From positions 992,001-1,056,000 of the forward strand of contig CM037472.1 of assembly GCA_021014325.1 (NCBI GenBank): a stretch of DNA of 64,000 nt, in the 5' to 3' direction. This stretch comes from Plazaster borealis. Lineage: Eukaryota > Echinodermata > Asteroidea > Forcipulatida > Labidiasteridae. This document shows positions 11,640 to 24,700 of the stretch, piece after piece. Within the stretch, counting starts at the first letter, position 1; the number at the start of each line of letters is the position of its first letter. The notes beneath the pieces are model-generated. The model did not search any database, was not told where the DNA came from, and saw only the letters and a program-made list of their open reading frames with translations. Both the position numbers and the translations under genes were made by a program.

Positions 11640-11765
11640 GTACAGTCTGCACTATAGCACCAGCACTATAGCACCCTATTAGGTTGGGTAAATCTGTCGG
11701 TATACACCCAAACCAAACAGTGCACTCAAATAGTGTCAACCATATTTCAAAAAGGCTAATGGATG
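11640..11765. repeat. dispersed repeat shared with 54270-54380
   Basis: 'ctattaggttgggtaa...ctgt..gtatacac..aaaccaaacag' and 'aaggctaatg' recur in the same order at about 54285-54375. An unclassified interspersed repeat. Confidence 0.65.
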
Positions 11766-11767
11766 TT

Positions 11768-12126
11768 GAGTGACCGGTCACTCAGACATCATTTTTGGCC
11801 AGTATAATCTGTTATGTATTCCAATATCACCAAAGATCCACTCATCAGCATGGACATTGAGTGACCGGTCACTCAGTTGCCATTTTAGGCCAGTATTCTG
11901 TCCAGTATTCCAATATCACCAAAGATTCCCTCATTGACATGGATATTGAGTGACCGGTCACTCAGCCATCATTTTAAGCCAGTATTCTTCCCAGTTTTCA
12001 AATATCACTAAAGATGAATATTGAGTGACCGGTCACTCAGTCCTCATTATATGCCAGTATTCTGTCCAGTATTCCAATTTCACCAAAGATTCCCTCATTG
12101 ACTGGATATTGAGTGACCGGTCACTC
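11768..12126. repeat. five-copy array of a perfect palindrome, TGAGTGACCGGTCACTCA
   Basis: Cores at 11768-11783, 11859-11874, 11948-11963, 12023-12038 and 12111-12126, spaced 91, 89, 75 and 88 bp. The 18-bp palindrome is identical in all five, whereas the intervening 'ccagtattctgtccagtattccaat' sequence has point changes and deletions. It lies just downstream of the COQ6 stop on the minus strand. Confidence 0.95.
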
Positions 12127-12144
12127 AGTTGCTATTTGAGCCAG

Positions 12145-12168
12145 CTAACCCTAACTCTAACCCTAACC
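12145..12168. repeat. short interstitial telomere-like repeat
   Basis: CTAACC CTAACT CTAACC CTAACC, four units of the metazoan telomere hexamer (CCCTAA)n with one change. Too short to be more than an interstitial tract. Confidence 0.8.
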
Positions 12169-12514
12169 ATGTTTTGATCATGAGAGTTTAGGTCATAGCA
12201 GTAACTAGGGTACAATGTCCCTTTGTTTTTCACTGAATAGACCCCCTGCGTTGGCCGCCATGGCTGAGGTCAAACAATGGAAACATGCGCGCGTGTATGC
12301 TCTGCGCACTGCTCTCAGCCGATGACAGGTCTTCCTTTGACTTCAGTGAGGGCTCTGTTTGGGCTTGTGACGTCATATGCAAAGGGTCTATACTCACTCC
12401 AAACAGAGTCATACATCTCGTGGCCATCATCTAATGCCAGTCCAAATTAAATGTCAAGACCATAAAGTCAGCAACTGCGTCTATCGTTTGCACTCTTTAA
12501 CGTTCAACCTTAAA

Positions 12515-12714
12515 TCATCTTCCTGTGGCCAGTGAAATAATCTGCTGCTTTAAAGGTTCTAGAGCATTGGTAGCCTGTAGTCCCAGACTTCTTGCTAGCA
12601 CTACTGCAGGATTGTCCGTTGAGTAAAGGCGTTTCAGGCTATCTATGGCAGCTACTACTGGGATGATGTTTCTCTGTCTGCTAGTCTCATACTCAAGGAG
12701 ATGTGATTGACAAC
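12515..12714 (-). CDS. COQ6: COQ6 exon 10 (C-terminal, stop)
   Basis: 200 nt ending in TGA. Acceptor TTGACCACAG. Encodes [29 protein letters not shown] and [16 protein letters not shown], residues 442-506, matching the YE-ERQR, LLKRLYST and GLQATNAV-PLK blocks of COQ6. Confidence 0.95.
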
Positions 12715-15700
12715 CTGTGGTCAAGAAGGATTGAAAAATAATGGATTATTTATAAAGTAGCACTGGCAACTTGTGTAATGCCACTGACGATACTGCCTGT
12801 ATACTCCCAGATGTAAGTAGCTATATTGTGTCTACATGTAATAATTGATGTTTCATGCAAAACACATGTAGCTATAACTCTCCTACTGTCTGACCAATCA
12901 ATATCACCCACTGTGGTTTTGAATAAAGGAATAAAAAAGTAGGTCTTAAATGGCCGTTTAAAACCGACAAGGTCGTGGTCGTGTGATAAAAGACCGATAT
13001 CGCATGGCCACGACCGTTTGAGACTGAGTAACCACTCTTTATTCCCATTCATAAATGCCCTTTATGTTAAATAGCGTAATAATAATGGTTGTACGTATTC
13101 GCACGTACTAATAGATTTTACATTGAGTTTCGGTATGTATTGAATATGCTACCCAACATAAATAAGCGCCTGCGTAAACAAGTGCGCCAACACGCAAATG
13201 GCTATGGGCCCTGTAGTCCCCTAGTTGCAGAGGAATATGTATAAAATCACTGTTAAATAAGAAACATTGAAGAGATTAGAGCAAGTATCAAGTTTGTCCT
13301 CACCCAAATCTTTGCCCATAGTAGCTGCTGATACCAACATGTCTCTGAGACAAGCTACATCCCCAAACCCAAGGTTGACTCCTTGTCCAGCCATGGGATG
13401 AACACGATGAGCTGCATCACTAGAGAAGGGGGGGGAACAACATGAAAACTCAGTTGTAACTTAGTTGGCCTACAGTCAAAAGACGGCTAAATAAAGATGA
13501 CTAAAAATAGCAAAGAACACATGCAAGTCTATCTAAACAGTATGGGCCAAGTTGCACGAGGCAACTTACAGGCAACCTGTTCCAGGTAATCTATCTCCAA
13601 GAAGAATTCAACACTATTTGTCTAAATTTCCTGGAAACAGCAAGACACTGTTAAAAAAACATATCCTGTGCTATTGAAGGATTCCTTTTGGATGCGGTGC
13701 AGTTGGTTGCCTCCAAGCTGCCTTTAAAAAATGCCTTGTGTGACATGGCTCTATGGATCACATTGACACCTTGTAAATATCTCTATAATAATAATGATGT
13801 GATCTTTCTTTTGCATGCTGTGATAAAATGAAATGATGTAATGTATAAGTGTAATATTTATATTGCACCATGTCTGTCATCATTGCCACTCCTGGCCTGG
13901 CGCCGAATTATCGAATCTGGTGGAGATTGTTAAGAATGATTTTTTGAGACGAAGCAACCATAATACAACACCTTGAAAGGGATACAAGGTGAGGTGGCGC
14001 ACACTGACTTTCTTCATTGTTTTCTCTGCACAGGTATCTTTTGGCCTACAGGTCACAGTGCTGGTCACTTTTGAGGGTTCATTACCAGAAAGATACAATA
14101 ATATAATAACAGCTCATGGAGAGATTATTTGCATGTTGTTGCCGTAAACCCAACTTGATTATTTTAGTCTAATAACTTACCCAATAAGAGCAACACGTGG
14201 CTTGACGTAGTGAGAAGCATGACCTAGAGATAGAGGAAACTTAGCCCTACTGCCTGGTGAGATACTGGCTACACTAGGTGGTAACTGTCTGACCGCTGAC
14301 CCAGAGGGCTTGACCACTGATAAGACACTGTTGAAAAGCTGACCAGCAGTTGTAGCTGCTTCAACTTTCATACTGTCATCCCACTGATGAAATGAAATAG
14401 AAATGCTAATATCAGTTTGCTTTAACAGTAAAATATACAGTACTAGGACTTATCGATAAGAGGCAAAAGATCAAACAATGGTTGGAAACACCAGCAGTCT
14501 GTGAAGCTAAAGAGGGGCTCCAAGGCCAAATTCGGTTTTGTGATTCACTCATTTTCCAATAGATAAAGTCCTTATGAAAGTGGGGGAAAAATAACAAGTC
14601 TCTAACCTCACTTTAACACGGAGTAAAAAGCAATTTTACCTGATACTCTTTCAGAGTGAAATTTAAAGCATGACGTCATCGGAGGGCAACAACAAATAGG
14701 TCTGTACATTCCAAAGACGAATTTTTGCACCAGGCAAAAGGTCAAATTCAATGCTATTTTTATTGAATATAATCAAAATTCACGAATGAACTGAAAATTC
14801 TTTGAACCAAAATGCACAGACCATTATTTGAAATGTGACGTCATCAAACGTTTTTGGATTTTCACAAAAATTGCACTTGAAGGGTATTAAACACAGTGGT
14901 ATTTTAGACCATTTTAACGTGAGGTTAAGACTTTAGTAGATGTAAATTTTGCATCGGGGATAAAGAATATGAGTGAATTGCGTGTGAGAAACTGCCTCTA
15001 GCCATCGGGCTAGCTCAGTGGTCTAGTGGTAAGACATCTGCTCTAGCAATACAAAGGTCTAGGTTCGAATCCCACTTGAGTGATTTGCCTGTGAGGTTTT
15101 TTTCACAGAACTTGGGAAAGTACCGAGTATACAGTGCCTAAACACATCGGTGTTGTTGGGAGTAAACCACTCATCTTATATACCGCCCTCTAGTGACAAC
15201 TTATACTGTATAAAGCCACTCATGTACTAAAGCATTAAATGTACTGAACATGACCCAAAGAGTACTAAACAAATGAATTCGTCATTGTCTCTTTCCTTTG
15301 AGTCTTAATCATTATGAACCCATAACAGGTGTAAGGGTCAAAAAACAAGTCATTTAGGTTAAGACTTGTCATTTATTTTCCCATTTTCATAAGGACTCCA
15401 TCTATTGGAAAATGAGTGAATCACAAAACTGAATTTGACCTTGGAGTCCCTCTTTAAATGTTCTCCCTCTTTTATTTAATATTTCTCTCTTTCGTCTGAA
15501 AATTCTTCTTACTCTCAGAAGCTTGTATTTATTCTTTCCCCAATAAAGTTTTAAAAACCAACAAAATGATTTACTCACAAAAGCGTTGTTGACTTCATCC
15601 ACAAACTGTTCCTCGTTCATGAGTAACAATGATTCCGCCTCGTTGTGATTGGTTGACCACACAAGGGAACTTAACTCATTGGTCAGCTGTGGGAAGATAT

Positions 15701-18700
15701 TTGCATAATATATATTAATATTTATAATGATATAATAATAGTACTCAGTCCTTACATAGCGGGCGTCCCAAAGCGCTCATTATTTTTTGTTCTTAAATTA
15801 TGTAGAGCTATGTTTGGTATTGTAGCACCACGTAACAGTTTACAAGGTGCTATGGCACAAACTTAATGAAGCCTACCATAGAGCTATGTTTGGTATTGTA
15901 GCACCACGTAACAGTTTACAAGGTGCTATGGCACAAACTTAATGAAGCCTACCATAGAGCTATGTTTGGTATTGTAGCACCACGTAACAGTTTACAAGGT
16001 GCTATGGCACAAACTTAATGAAGCCTACCATGCTAGAAACACCAGGGCAAACCCCTTCTCTTACCAATAATTGATACTTCTCTTCACGATAATTGATAAC
16101 TGATACAGATAATTGTACTGGATTCTTTTACATACATTACACAACCAACACACGGGACCTACGGCTTTACGTCCCATCCGAAGGAGGAAGCAATAATGGT
16201 GAAGTGTCCTTGCTTAAGGACACAAGTGTCAAGACCGGGACTCAAACCCACACTCTGCTGATCACTAAACTTGTGTCCTGATACTTCTTTGTTGTAAGAG
16301 CAGGGCTCATTTTTACAAAGCACTTAGATTCATCTTAAGATGAGTTGTCAGTCTCGCCATTGTGATTTGCATTGTGAATTCACACTTTGCTTAACAAGTA
16401 AGATTGATGCACAAATAAGATCAATCGTAACTCTCTGCGAAGTACCAGGCCTGGATTTTAGTATTGCAACTTTATGTCATACTAATCTTGTTTCACTCAA
16501 GCTCTTGCGCCTAGTTATATTACAAACTTGAACGTGTTTACCATAGCACTACTTTCAGGCTAAATATAGTATAGACTTTCTTGACTTTTCAGGAAATTTA
16601 AGAACAACGGTAATTTCTAAGAGCTGAAAAATTGATTAATTTAGGAGGAATATCATGTGTGTACTATTGTCAAATTGTCATATGGCTTGTCGTGGCCGAG
16701 CGGTTAAGAGCACCGGACTCAAGCTCTGGTGTTTCTGATCAGCAGAGTGTGGGTTCGAGTCCCAATTGTGGCACTTGTGTCCTTGAGCAAGATACATTAC
16801 AATTATTGCTTTGTCCTTCGGATAAGACATTAAACCATAGGTCTCGTGTACTAGGATTGGTAGTGCATGTAAAAGAACCCAGAACACTTATCATGGAAGA
16901 GTAGGGGTTAACCGCGGTGTTTCTGGTTCACATAGCAAGCACCCTTGTTAACATGTTTCCTCAGCCTTGCGATCTACAGTGATTAAGTTCACTTATGAGG
17001 CATCCTTAGTTTCATTACCAGAAATTAAAATAATAATAATAATGTGGCTCACCGGTAACATAGCTATAGGTCCAGTTGGTAAAAACCTTTGCCAAGCTAC
17101 AACGTTATCTGTCGACTGGAAAAAAAGCAGGGATAAACAAGAATTAAGCTTCAATATACTCGGGTTTTAATTTGGTGGTATTACAGTAGATATGTTGCTA
17201 TAGCAACACATTTATCTTATTGGATTGCACTTTACAGTTCAACCACTGATCAAGGTTACTGCATGATAAAGTGGCCACACATGTTCAGACATTATAGCAA
17301 TTACTTAAAATGAAGTTGATAAGGTGAGTGTGATTGTACCATAAAAGCAAATGAATGTAGCAGCTGGTACCCCGTGTAGATCCTCCGACTCATGGTCACT
17401 AGTGTGTTAAATTCACTGGTGTTGGGCTTGTTAATTCTTACCTCTGATAGACGGAGGGTAGCAACTACTGCTGATTGGTCATACTGCCATTGTATCATTG
17501 GAACATCACTCAGTGTTCTTATTAACGAGTTGGGGCCATCGGCACCTGAAAACATCAAACAGTAATGAAGTGACAATAATGAAAAGTCAATATTTAACAA
17601 GCCATTTTTCAAGTCCATATAACTCCAATAGCATTCATGCAACTGTGGTTTGTCACAAAAAAGAGGAAATTTCCAGACTTTCTACAGTGTTTTTCAGTTT
17701 TCGATGGGAAACCCAAAATGAGAAAATCATTTGATCAGGGAAGCATGGGTCCAGGTATGTTAGCAGGGAAAGGCCCCCCGAAAAAAGAAAAAAAAAAGAA
17801 GTTACTGTAGGGTCGCGATAATTATGGGTACAATGCAAGCGGGCAACATCAAAATTAAATTTTTCATTTGTTGAATGGTAGCACTACATGACAAAAAATG
17901 GATGACATGTAACGCTTGTTCCGACGTCTGGATCCGCGTCTGTCAGGTGGAAAGTTGCATGCTTGATGCAATACATTTGATTACCACTTGATCTAATAGA
18001 TAATATATGTCTGCTCATCTCACCACTGATTTTACTTTCTTGTGTTGATCAAGATAAACCGTTCAATCATCTTGAAGTACTCACACTTCAAGGGCCAATT
18101 TCACAGTGCAGCTACATTGTATGCTCACAAATCACTCAGCAACTTAACATTTTTCGATGCAAAAATAGAGCATAGGGGAACTAGTCAAAGTTTCATTTAA
18201 TGTGGAGTTTGTGGCCCGATTCTTGCTTAGTATTTCTCAAAAAATAAAATATGCTTAGCAGTGCCACGAAACCAGGGCTAGACTTGTCGTTTGAAACAGA
18301 ATATTATTATGTGACATTCCATGCTAAAACCAGGCACTTCCTGTCAACACTCTAGGCTGGGGTTTGTTTGGCTCATTATTAAAAATGAGATTGAGCTTTC
18401 AAGTATTGCACAGCCACAACCATGGGACCACATTGTTTTCATGTCCATTTTATGAACAACAGTTTAAAAACCACTGATGTAGCAGTTATCTCAATGTTAT
18501 TTATATATCAATTGACAATCGCTGTGTCAATAATGAATAAAAAGTACTTGGCTTTGTCGAATACAGGATCTGCAAAGAGTTACTCAATATTTATCTGTTG
18601 TTCATTTGGTGTCTTTGTAACAAAAAATGTACCCATGATTGTGGCTATGCACAGAACACCTAATAAGGGTCAATAAGGTAAATATTTCTACATCCAGAAT

Positions 18701-21700
18701 GTTTAAAACATCACATCACATTGATAAGCCTGAAGTACCAGTTGTCTTCATTTTTAATACCATTTCACTATTTCCAAGAAGTGTCTCATTTTTTTGTGGG
18801 GCACCAGGTATGAACAAATTATAAGATGTCTGAATTACAACAACTTACTTTTTCGGAAAAGGAAGTTTTTCAAACATGACAGAATTCCCCCCAAAAAGAA
18901 TTTCAAACTCTGCTGATCAGAAACACCAGAGCTAGAGACCAGTGTGCTTGGCTTTGACCACTCTGCCACAACAGGCACTTTCGCAGAATTCTTGATTTCA
19001 TTACCAGAAAAATATACATAAATAATAACAGCAACCTAAACAAGAAAACAACCTTTAAGTTAAAAGTCAAAATATTACCGATAAGGAGTCTTGTCTTGAT
19101 GCTTTTGCCGTTTGCTAATTTAATCTGAACCCAACTCTCTTGCTCAGGCACATTCTGATTGGGCACCTTGAAATAAAATTAATATCATTGATAAAATGTT
19201 TAATGATGACAGATAAAGTCATTATAGAATGAAGCAAACATGATGACCACTTAGCTTTGTTTGATTTTTAATATCAAGAGACAATATTGCAATGTTGGCA
19301 AATATTTTCTCTTGAACTCATTGAGTCTGGAAAAAGGCGCACCCAAGGGATAAGATTGGGGGCTTCAAAGTTATTTTATTATAGTTGTTCCAGAGACAAA
19401 AATAATAACATATCAAACCATAATGCAATAATAATAAAATGTGTTTATTATGCGCTTATCATATCTTCAGTTCTGGTTTTGTGATTGAGATCAAACTTTC
19501 CAGGTGTCTTTATAATGGCAAAGCTTATTTATATTCTAAACTTCACAAAATTCCGTAATTTCGAGATAGCAAAAGAATTCATTTTTTTACCTGTGGTAAT
19601 TTTCCACAGGGACGTAGTGATGACGTCATTGATCTCAGTTTGAAAAGTTTACATTTCAAAAAATATTTCATCACTAAAACCATGTTCAAAATCACCTCCA
19701 CTTTGGCTCAAAATGAGGCTTGAGAGCTAAAAATGAGGCTTCAGAGCTCAAAATGAGACTGGGGAAAATATTTTAAATTCAACTTCCGGTTTCACCTGGA
19801 AGACAAGGTCAAATTGGAGTCACCTCAGTGTAACTTTTGCTAAGCTTTTTAAGACCTTTCATACATGTATGACATCTAGATTATGAAAATAGCTTCTGCA
19901 GTTCAGGAGTTATAATTTTTGTAATAATAAACTTGGATTTAATATAATTTCAACACCTGATGAGGTCATCATGACATCACAACTTCTCCTGCATCTATGA
20001 ATTATAGTCTAACATTACATGTTATGTAAAGTTTCAAGTTGATACAAGCTTTGCAACTACATGTATGTACAGTGTATTTGTTTGCAGACAAGCTTCATTC
20101 ATCATTCATTCATTCAAAAGAAGAAGACAACGACAAAAAACAAAAAATAAAAAGAACAATAACAACAGGTGTCTGGCTAATGCCCGAACACTTAATAAGT
20201 CTCAAGGCCTATGAGATGCACAGCATAGATGGAAACAGGTCTGCCTTCACCACTGGTCTAATTTATATTGCTAAGTAATCAAACTAATATAGGCTGCTAC
20301 TGCACATCATTGTCAGTTAATCCATAAAGTGCTGGTTGGTTAGGCAGAAATATTATCCTGCAGCATTCTGGGCTCGTTCCCATAGCAAATCACCATGACA
20401 ACCAAACTACTAAACAGATACCAGTCTAGCTGAAATTCACTTTGATCACCATAGAGCAAGTTCAGGTGCCAACCTTTAGTCAATTTGCGATTTAAATCAT
20501 GCATGCGTGCTGTGTTTTTACCTGGAACTCGTCTAGTCCAACGACCAGTCAAAAAAGTCAGTCAATTTATTTTGGTGAGCAAACGGTAGGATTAACGTGT
20601 ATACATGTAGATGTATAAAGTGTACATAGGTTAACGAAGCAAACTGTTGGCATGTCATTTTTATTTTCTGTTACTTTTCTATTTTTTTATCTCATAGCAA
20701 AGATAAAATTATCTCATTGAACAAAACCTATTATCGATAAAGGCATCGTACACGTTTGGTAATTACTCAAAATATATTTTAGCATAAAAACTGACTTGGT
20801 AACGAGCAACAGAGAGCTGTTGATAGTATAAAACATTGTGAGAAACAACTCCCTCTGAAGTAATGTAGTTTTTGAGAAAGAGGTAATTTCCCACTAAAAT
20901 AATCAAAACTTCTTGCAAGAAGTTTTTACTCCTATCTGAAAGCACAAAAATTCGTACAACAAGGGTGTTTTTTCTTTTATCATTTTCTTGCAACTTCGAT
21001 TACCAATTGAGCCCAAATTTTCACAGGCTTGTTATTTTATGCATATGTTGGGATACACCAAGTGAGAACACTGGTCTTTGACAATTACCAAACGTGTTCA
21101 GTGCCTTTAAATGACTCATTAATTGTGATGTAACTTACAAATTGAGTAGAGATACATTGCTGCAGGGCTACATGTAGGTTGATCCAGTTTGACTAGCTAC
21201 ATGTAGTCAAACCACGCAGTATTCGAGTGACATCTAGATCGACCATGGTCAAGTCTAGTCTGGTAGTTTTTTAAAGTTCATTGTTCTCTGCGTGTACATA
21301 GTGTATTTTCGTGTTCTAATGATAGTCTTTTATTGCTCGTTGTACTTTGTGGGCACATATTGTAAAATACATATTGTTTGTTCTTTACCTATTTGCCAGT
21401 GGAAATCAAATTTCCATATTTTTAAAAACGTGGACAAGAAATGACATCTCATCTTATCTAATGTCACCTGACTCATAGATCTACATGTAGATGTGTGTAC
21501 AAAATAAACCAAGATATACACTTTGCTTTTGTAACTCCTCGATTCAAATGTGCCAAGAGCTCTTATCTCTCGTTTGCTTCTAAATTGGTTGCAATACCTT
21601 TTATTTTTGTTCAGGGAACAACTCAAAAGAGGTTCTCGGCATGAATGAACATTCCTGTAGGCATACGCCTGCAATCCAGTGGACTACATGAATGTTCTGC

Positions 21701-24700
21701 TGGACAGCAACGTTGTGCAAAACTACGGGAACATTCTTACATAAGAGAATATGCATGTTGACAATTTGAACGTACCAATGAAATGCTCCAGTGGTCAAAC
21801 GGATCGGTTCATGAACGCCCGCTGGAATACTTAACTGATCCAATCAGAATGTTCTGATTTTTAAGAGACAGGGCTCGAATTTGGGAGAAAAATTCACAAG
21901 ACCACAGGGCTTGTTGCTCCGAATGTTTACTGGAGCAGAAATGTTTTTACAAGACCAGAAATCTCCCCGACAAAATTTAACTGTTTTTATTTCTCATTTG
22001 TCTTTATATTTCATGACTATTGAAAGGCATTTTATCAGACTCAAAGTCAACAACTGAACATAATTTGTTTTTTGTTCAAGATATTAGGCCTACAAACAGT
22101 GAGGTTTTATTATTCAATTGAAAAAAACACAAGAACGCCAGACTTGTCCGGTCATGAGTTAACTGGCCCGACCTTTAAACTACTGGCCTCGGGCCTGTGG
22201 TCCGGGTTAAAACTCAAGCCTTGGAGACACTCCCCTATCTGTCTTATTTTTCATATTTTGGTTCTGTCTTGATCCAACCTGTCTGGCCGTGTGTTCTTAT
22301 TCTCGTCCTAAGATCAGGGTCCAATCTCATAAAGCCTGTAAGCACAAAAACTTGCTAAGCACAGGGAAAGCTTGCTTAGCTGAAACAGAGTACCAGCCAA
22401 ATTTCATAAAGTTTACATTGTTGCCATTGGTTCCAAACTCATTTTCTGCTTAGCGAAATTTTCTAAGCAGTATTTCTGCTTAACAGCTTTATGAAATAAG
22501 GCACTGTTTGTACATCAGGCATCTCACCACAAGCCTCAACTTCAAGAAGATGCCTCCATACCCAATAGATTTTATTCTAGTTTATTTCTAGTCTATTTCC
22601 TGTTTTTGGTCTGTCTTGATCCAACTTGTCTGTTTGTGTGTCTCTTGTTCTTATTCTAGTCTGAGATCTGTCAGTCCATCAGGCATCTCACCACAAGCCT
22701 TGGCTTAAAGAAGATGCCTCCATACCCAGTAGGTTTTATTCTAGTTTATTTCTAGTTTATTTCCAGTTTTCGGTCTGTCTTGATCCAACTTGTCTGTTTG
22801 TGTGTCTGTTGTTCTTAATCTAGTCTGAGATCTGTCTGTTGTTCAGGCATCTCACCACAAGCCTTGGCTTAAAGAAGACGCCTCCATACCCATCGTCTTT
22901 ATTAATGATTCCCTTTTATTTATCTATCTATTCTTGCACTGCTTTATAATATTCTTCATGTGGTCTGGAAATAAATGTGAGTTTTGAATTCAATTGAAAC
23001 GCTAGGACTGTACATTAAAGTAAAGAACACCTTAATTGTTCATTGTATTTTTCAAGTTACAGTAAACATGACTTCTACAACAAACAAGCAGATATTATTA
23101 AACATGGCTGTACACTAACCTCAGACTGCTAGTACAAATATCCTACATAATGTCATGAATGTGGACATAAGGTAATAAAAGTTCCTCTCATTCTAAGTTT
23201 ATCGATTTAATAAATCCATTAAGAGTAGACGTCAAAGAGAATAATTACTTCAGTCTACATTCCATTAATTATTAATTTAGTCGACAATTATCATCAATGT
23301 TTCCTATGGAAATGACACAAAGCAATTTACTTAAATAATTAGCGGTCTGAAAAACAGTGCTTAGGTCACAAAGCACTTATTATTGAACACAGTGGAAAAG
23401 AGACACAACTGTGACTAGAGTAAAACTCGCTGAGGAAAAATTTGGCTTTTCCAGGGCAATTTTGTATATAATTTGGAAGAAAAATATTTTTTAAAAAGCT
23501 TCTTTTTTGATGAACACTGTGACAAATTACATATGAGAAGTAACTATAAATCAATAGTAAACTTGCGGGTACAACCATGTGTAAAATCTCTTTTGTGGGA
23601 GTGTTGGCTCTAAAAAGAGCTGATTTGGTCTCAAATTTTTAACAGTATTCTATGCTCATCTTCTGCTCGTCTTTCTCCTGAAGACAAACAGAGTATACTG
23701 TTCGAAACGTTGAATGGCTGTGTAGATAGTGAGAACAGCCTATTCTGAGGTTGTCCTCCTATATGATTTTTGGTCTTCCCTTGATCTTTTTCCAACCACC
23801 TTGCCTTCTAGGATCATTTTTCCAAAAAGTTGCCAGCACTTCCCCATGCCAAATGCCAGAAAAGGCTGAGCTTCCTCCTGTGCGTGCTGCATATGAGGCG
23901 TTCTTTAGGTGCTATCTCGTTAAGATTACACTGGTTTGATCTCACAGTAAGATCGTTGATTTAGTACAAACTGTTGTAGATTAGAATCAAATGCCAGCTA
24001 TACCTCACTCCCAGCCATTATATCGCATGTCATACAGCTAGCCTTCAATGCAAGAATCAACAGTGACACTAACTTGAAATCGAGTGGTTGTATGGGCTGT
24101 ACAGCCGTAATTTCCCCCCTCAGCCAGGCCCAAATCATGGCTCTACTTACCGCTTACAAACACAGAATAACGAAAAAGAATTCAAAAGCATTTTGTGCAC
24201 ACTTTTAGGTGGGGAGGGGGTTCTTAAAAAGTGTACGCCGGTTTGTACAGGGTTTGCCCTTAACTTTTTCAGTAACTAGCCAGCAGGACCCGTTTGCTTG
24301 CCTTTTCGCTGGTCCTGCCAGCTTTTTCACTGGTCCGCATTTTGGTATTTCCTTTCAACATATACTAGCATGGGACAATGTCATTTGTATGTGGTTTGAA
24401 GCAGTATGAACAATCAGTGGCCAGCAATCAACTTGCCTGCCGGACTAGTTGGAGAGAATTCTGACTGGTCCTTGGGTTTTTTAACTGGCATTTGGCCAGC
24501 GGACCACTGTTAAGGGAGAACGCTGTTGTACACTCGTGAAAATGTTGATAATTGTGAACAGCCCCAAAGTCTTTGTGGGATAACAGATTATAAAACTAAT
24601 ACATTGGTGACTGTACCTTAATATCTTGGACAGTGCTGTTATACTGGATCTTGACTCTATTCACAAGTTGCTCCAGCTGTCTACTCAGTGCATCTACCGT

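Larger units (their letters stand above)
11267..12514 (-). other. probable COQ6 3' UTR / downstream region
   Basis: No coding sequence is recognisable. Reading on the minus strand past the stop, the first AATAAA signals are at 11351-11356 and 11261-11266, so the 3' UTR may be about 1.2 kb long and would then include the palindrome array. This extent is inferred from the hexamers only. Confidence 0.35.

Noticed and set aside
12145..12168. Chromosome end or telomere fusion
   Set aside because: Only four hexamers, with ordinary gene sequence on both sides.
16688..16772. Functional tRNA-Leu gene
   Set aside because: The sequence resembles a Leu-type tRNA but continues into a body that recurs at 26767, 29678 and 37565. 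It is a SINE head.
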